This document shows positions 62,001 through 64,000 of a DNA stretch of 64,000 bases, one piece after another (the stretch's first letter is position 1; each line of letters begins with the position of its first letter). Source of the DNA: Neodiprion pinetum (taxonomy: Eukaryota; Arthropoda; Insecta; Hymenoptera; Diprionidae); assembly GCF_021155775.2 (NCBI RefSeq), contig NC_060236.1, forward strand, positions 4,633,087 to 4,697,086, read 5' to 3'. Both the position numbers and the translations under genes were made by a program. The notes below the pieces were generated by a model that saw nothing but the letters and a program-made list of their open reading frames with translations, made no database searches and was not told the origin of the DNA.

Positions 62001-64000
62001 GGTCCAACTTTCTGATGTTGATGAACTTTCGGATGTAGTTGTGTCTGTGCTTGTCGTCGATTCGGGAGAAGTAGTCTTTTCCTCCGTAGTTGGGCTTTCC
62101 GTCGTAGTCGTGCTTTTGCCTGACGAAGACACGTCTGGAGTCGTCCATTTGACGGATGTAGTTGCTCCCTTAGTCGTCCAACTTTCAGATGTTGATGAAC
62201 TTCCGGATGTAGTTGTGTCTCCGCTGGTTGTCGTTTCCGAGGAAGTAGTCTCTTTCTCCGTAGTTGAACTTTCAGTCGTCTTCGGACTTTGCGTCGTGGT
62301 CGTGCTTTCGCCTGTCGTCGACACTTCTGGAGTGGTCCATTTGACGGATGTAGTTGCTCCCTCAGTCGTCCAACTTTCGGATGTTGATGAACTTTCGAAT
62401 GTAGTTGTGTCTGTGCTTGTCGTCGATTCGGGAGAAGTAGTCTTTTCCTCCGTAGTTGGGCTTTCCGTCGTAGTCGTGCTTTTGCCTGACGAAGACACTT
62501 CTGGAGTCGTCCATTTGACGGATGTAGTTGCTTCCTCAGTTGTCCAACTTTCTGATGTTGATGAACTTCCGGATGTAGTTGTGTCTCCACTGGTTGTCGT
62601 TTCCGAAGGAGTAGTCTCTTTCTCCGTAGTTGAACTTTCACTCGTATTCGGACTTTGAGTCGTAGTCGTGCTTTCGCCTGTCGTCGACGCTCCCGGCGTC
62701 GTCCATTTGACGGATGTTGCTTCTTTCTCAGTGGTCCAACTTTCTGATGTTGATGAACTTTCGGATGTAGTTGTGTCTGTGCTTGTCGTCGATTCATGAG
62801 AAGTAGTCTTTTCCTCCGTAGTTGGGCTTTCCGTCGTAGTCGTGCTTTTGCCTGACGAAGACACTTCTGGAGTCGTCCATTTCACGGATGTAGTTGCTTC
62901 CTCAGTCGTCCAACTTTCGGATGTTGATGAACTTCCGGATGTAGTTGTGTCTCCGCTGGTTGTCGTTTTCGAGGAAGTAGTCTCTTTCTCCGTAGTTGAA
63001 CTTTTACTCGTATTCGGACTTTGCGTCGTAGTCGAGCTTTCGCCTGTCGTCGACGCTCCCGGCGTCGTCCATTTGACGGATGTTGTTTCTTTCTCAGTGT
63101 TCCATTTTTCTGATGTTGATGAACTTTCGGATGTAGTTGTGTCTGTGCTTGTCGTCGATTCGGGAGAAGTAGTCTTTTCCTCCGTAGTTGGGCTTTCCGT
63201 CGTAGTCGTGCTTTTGCCTGACGAAGACACTTCTGGAGTCGTCCATTTGACGGATGTAGTTGCTCCCTTAGTCGTCCAACTTTCAGATGTTGATGAACTT
63301 CCGGATGTAGTTGTGTCTCCGCTGGTTGTCGTTTCCGAGGAAGTAGTCTCTTTCTCCGTAGTTGAACTTTCAGTCGTCTTCGGACTTTGCGTCGTAGTCG
63401 TGCTTTCGCCTGTCGTCAACACTTCTGGAGTCGTCCATTTGACGGACGTTGTTGCTTCCTCAGGCGTCCAACTTTCCGATGTTGATGAACTTCCGGATGT
63501 AGTTGTGTCTCCGCTGGTTGTTGTTTCCGAAGGAGTAGTCTCTTTCTCCGTAGTTGAACTTTCACTCCTATTCGGACTTTGAGTCGTAGTCGTGCTTTCG
63601 CCTGTCGTCGACGCTCCCGGCGTCGTCCATTTGACGGATGTTGTTTCTTTCTCAGTGGTCCAACTTTCTGATGTTGATGAACTTTCGGATGTAGTTGTGT
63701 CTGTGCTTGTCGTCGATTCATGAGAAGTAGTCTTTTCCTCCGTAGTTGGGCTTTCCGTCGTAGTCGTGCTTTTGCCTGACGAAGACACTTCTGGAGTCGT
63801 CCATTTGACGGATGTAGTTGCTTCCTCAGTCGTCCAACTTTCGGATGTTGATGAACTTCCGGATGTAGTTGTGTCTCCGCTGGTTGTCGTTTCCGAGGAA
63901 GTAGTCTCTTTTTCCGTAGTTGAACTTTCAGTCGTATTCGGACTTTGCGTCGTAGTCGTGCTTTCGCCTGTCGTCGGCGCTCCCGGCGTCGTCCATTTAA
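58436..64000 (-). CDS. Mucin-like protein with chitin-binding type-2 domains, 5' end outside window
   Basis: Two coding exons on the - strand are visible: 59147-64000 (open to the window edge) and 58436-59004. They are joined by a GTATGC donor and a tttacag acceptor; ACA-G plus TT gives Val and the frame continues. The protein is a giant Thr/Ser-rich repeat region of more than 1600 residues without cysteine, followed by about 190 residues with three peritrophin-A (ChtBD2) modules. This is the plan of peritrophic or cuticular mucins: a heavily O-glycosylated extracellular polymer anchored to chitin. The signal peptide and start codon lie right of the window. The stop used is at 58436-58438. 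A strong donor-like GTGAGT overlaps the last cysteine codon, so a further short exon is possible but would disturb the third module. Confidence 0.85.
59147..64000 (-). repeat. Coding minisatellite: alternating 58- and 64-residue Thr/Ser repeats
   Basis: About 25 half-repeats of two types. Type A (58 residues) begins TTPEVSSSGKS and has ESPTTEEK; type B (64 residues) begins TTPGASTTGES and has TQSP. Both have SSSTSESWTTE and end SVKW. They alternate as an A+B unit of 122 residues (366 bp), with a few doublets (BB three times, AA once). Copies are nearly identical at DNA level, which indicates recent homogenisation. The array decays into non-repeat Thr/Ser sequence at about 59150-59370. Confidence 0.93.

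Noticed and set aside
60068..62797. A 909-codon Arg/Lys/Gln-rich open frame on the minus strand
   Set aside because: It is the mucin array read in a shifted frame; the Thr/Ser frame continues into the chitin-binding exon and has the matching splice phase.
62842..63582. Second long + strand frame opposite the mucin array
   Set aside because: Same composition shadow as 59161-62658; Val/Asp/Ser repeat without any domain.

Overview
This window is nuclear DNA of an insect. The reading frames are split by GT-AG introns (one GC-AG), the spacers are AT-rich and dense in microsatellites, and the proteins are typical of arthropods: a Disabled-type PTB adaptor, a FoxD forkhead factor, an ABCB8-type half transporter and a chitin-binding mucin. 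The style would fit Hymenoptera, perhaps a sawfly, but that is inference. No bacterial, viral, CRISPR or operon structure was seen.

Layout. (1) 1-16270: the 3' part of Disabled on the + strand. It has five coding exons (882-1025, 5175-5315, 7304-7933, 8437-11241, 11881-13314) and a long AT-rich 3' tail. The 5' exons lie left of the window. (2) 16270-26575: a spacer of about 10 kb leading to a single-exon FoxD gene on the + strand (26576-27865). (3) 27866-53985: a spacer of about 26 kb with no convincing coding gene. It holds decayed short inverted-repeat transposons, a 775-bp foldback element, an isolated CpG-rich promoter-like block near 47.5 kb, and several non-repetitive stretches that could be control elements of FoxD. 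(4) 53986-57715: a complete ten-exon ABCB8-like gene on the + strand, with every splice junction resolved. (5) 58436-64000: a convergent gene on the - strand that runs off the right edge. It encodes a giant Thr/Ser-rich array of alternating 58- and 64-residue repeats, followed by three chitin-binding type-2 modules.

The genes do not form a pathway: Disabled acts in endocytosis and receptor signalling, FoxD in transcription, the ABC protein in the mitochondrial inner membrane, and the mucin at chitinous surfaces. The shared feature of the window is a family of roughly 420-bp TA-flanked inverted-repeat elements (ends close to ACACTGAGAGAAATTT). At least a dozen copies, fragments or decayed relatives are scattered through introns and spacers. 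The most notable items are this family, the foldback element, the two-level mucin repeat with a paired cysteine loss in its middle chitin-binding module, and the GC-AG intron in the transporter gene.
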